A DNA stretch of 5,165 nucleotides from NCBI GenBank assembly GCA_031119155.1, contig JAVHYH010000220.1, positions 1 through 5,165 of the forward strand. Direction: 5' to 3'. The notes under the pieces were generated by a model. That model saw only the letters and a program-made list of their open reading frames with translations, was not told where the DNA came from and made no database searches. Source of the stretch: Brevundimonas sp. (lineage in GTDB: Bacteria; Pseudomonadota; Alphaproteobacteria; Caulobacterales; Caulobacteraceae). Made by a program: the position numbers and the translations under genes. Positions 4,876 through 5,165 of the stretch are shown one piece after another. Within the stretch, counting starts at the first letter, position 1. Every line of letters begins with the position of its first letter.

Positions 4876-5165
4876 GCGTCCGTGAACCAGACTTTCGTTG
4901 TTGTCCCCAGAACCGGCCCGTCCAAGGCGGCGGCGGCGGATCGTGTTCACAACCACGCTGAAATCTACGCCGATTTCGCGCCCGAGGCGGGCAAGGGTCA
5001 GGCCAGCCGCTGCGCCCAGTGCGGCGTGCCCTTCTGCCAGTCCGCCTGCCCGCTGCAGAACAACATCCCCGACTGGCTGCGCCTCGCCGCCGAGGGCCGC
5101 GCCGAGGAAGCCTGGCGCCTGTCCGAGGCCACCTCGACCATGCCCGAGATCTGCGGCCGCATCTG
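4873..5165 (+). CDS. gltD: Glutamate synthase (GOGAT) small subunit, N-terminal part (runs off window)
   Basis: Small (beta) subunit of NADPH-dependent glutamate synthase. It takes electrons from NADPH through FAD and passes them to the large subunit GltB, which makes glutamate from glutamine and 2-oxoglutarate; cytosolic. Only 97 residues of a roughly 470-490-residue protein are present. They form the N-terminal helical Fe-S domain, with C47, C50, C55 and C59 in C-x2-C-G-x-P-F-C-x3-C-P and a further Cys at 94 in PEICGRI; the next codon begins TG and is probably another Cys. The FAD and NADPH domains lie beyond the edge. TTG 4873 is chosen because GAGGG sits 6 nt upstream. gltB is not visible; it is not upstream, so it may be downstream or elsewhere. 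Related Fe-S/flavin subunits (such as the dihydropyrimidine dehydrogenase N-terminus) share this domain, but the start and the nitrogen-gene context fit gltD. Confidence 0.85.
   Translation, partial: MASVNQTFVVVPRTGPSKAAAADRVHNHAEIYADFAPEAGKGQASRCAQCGVPFCQSACPLQNNIPDWLRLAAEGRAEEAWRLSEATSTMPEICGRI

Noticed and set aside
1..5165. Mobile elements, CRISPR arrays, tRNA or rRNA genes, toxin or defence genes
   Set aside because: No transposase, att-like terminal repeats, regular spacer repeats or structural RNA genes other than the riboswitch are visible; base composition is even apart from the AT-richer met-amt intergenic region.

Overview
The window looks like chromosomal DNA from a high-GC alphaproteobacterium, most likely of the Caulobacterales (Brevundimonas- or Caulobacter-like). 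The basis is the strong G/C third-position bias, the long antisense shadow frames it creates, the protein sequences, and the mix of ATG, GTG and TTG starts. It reads as core metabolism: I see no mobile element, CRISPR array, tRNA or rRNA.

Left half, minus strand (about 2361 down to 1): a methionine-biosynthesis operon. It starts with a TTGACG-type promoter element, then a well-formed SAM-I (S-box) riboswitch aptamer (2203-2327). A leader of about 100 nt follows, with a terminator-like hairpin and a second hairpin touching the ribosome binding site. Then come a MetX-family homoserine O-succinyltransferase with a GTG start (1111-2103) and a cystathionine gamma-synthase, MetB (1-1114, C-terminus beyond the window). 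The two genes overlap by 4 nt (ATGA). Together they activate homoserine and convert it with cysteine to cystathionine, apparently under SAM feedback at the RNA level.

Middle and right, plus strand: an ammonium channel of the Amt family (2581-3924) with all pore residues and the GlnK-contacting tail, then a TorF-family putative outer-membrane porin of unknown function (4014-4688). The 89-nt gap between them holds a perfect 11-bp hairpin without a T-tract. A terminator-like hairpin follows torF. A separate promoter then leads into gltD, the small subunit of glutamate synthase (from 4873, TTG start, truncated by the window end). This side serves nitrogen acquisition: possible outer-membrane passage (TorF), inner-membrane ammonium conduction (Amt), and assimilation (GOGAT). 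No glnK lies beside amt, although the two are usually linked.

The divergent intergenic region (2328-2580) is the most structured non-coding DNA. It holds six copies of the 5-mer CGCAA/TTGCG. Four of them form two inverted repeats upstream of amt, a fifth is a third half-site 20 bp after the last arm, and the sixth lies in a palindrome near the met promoter. This suggests an unidentified regulator. The strongest candidates for something under-described are this array, the amt-torF pairing, and the expression platform of the riboswitch.
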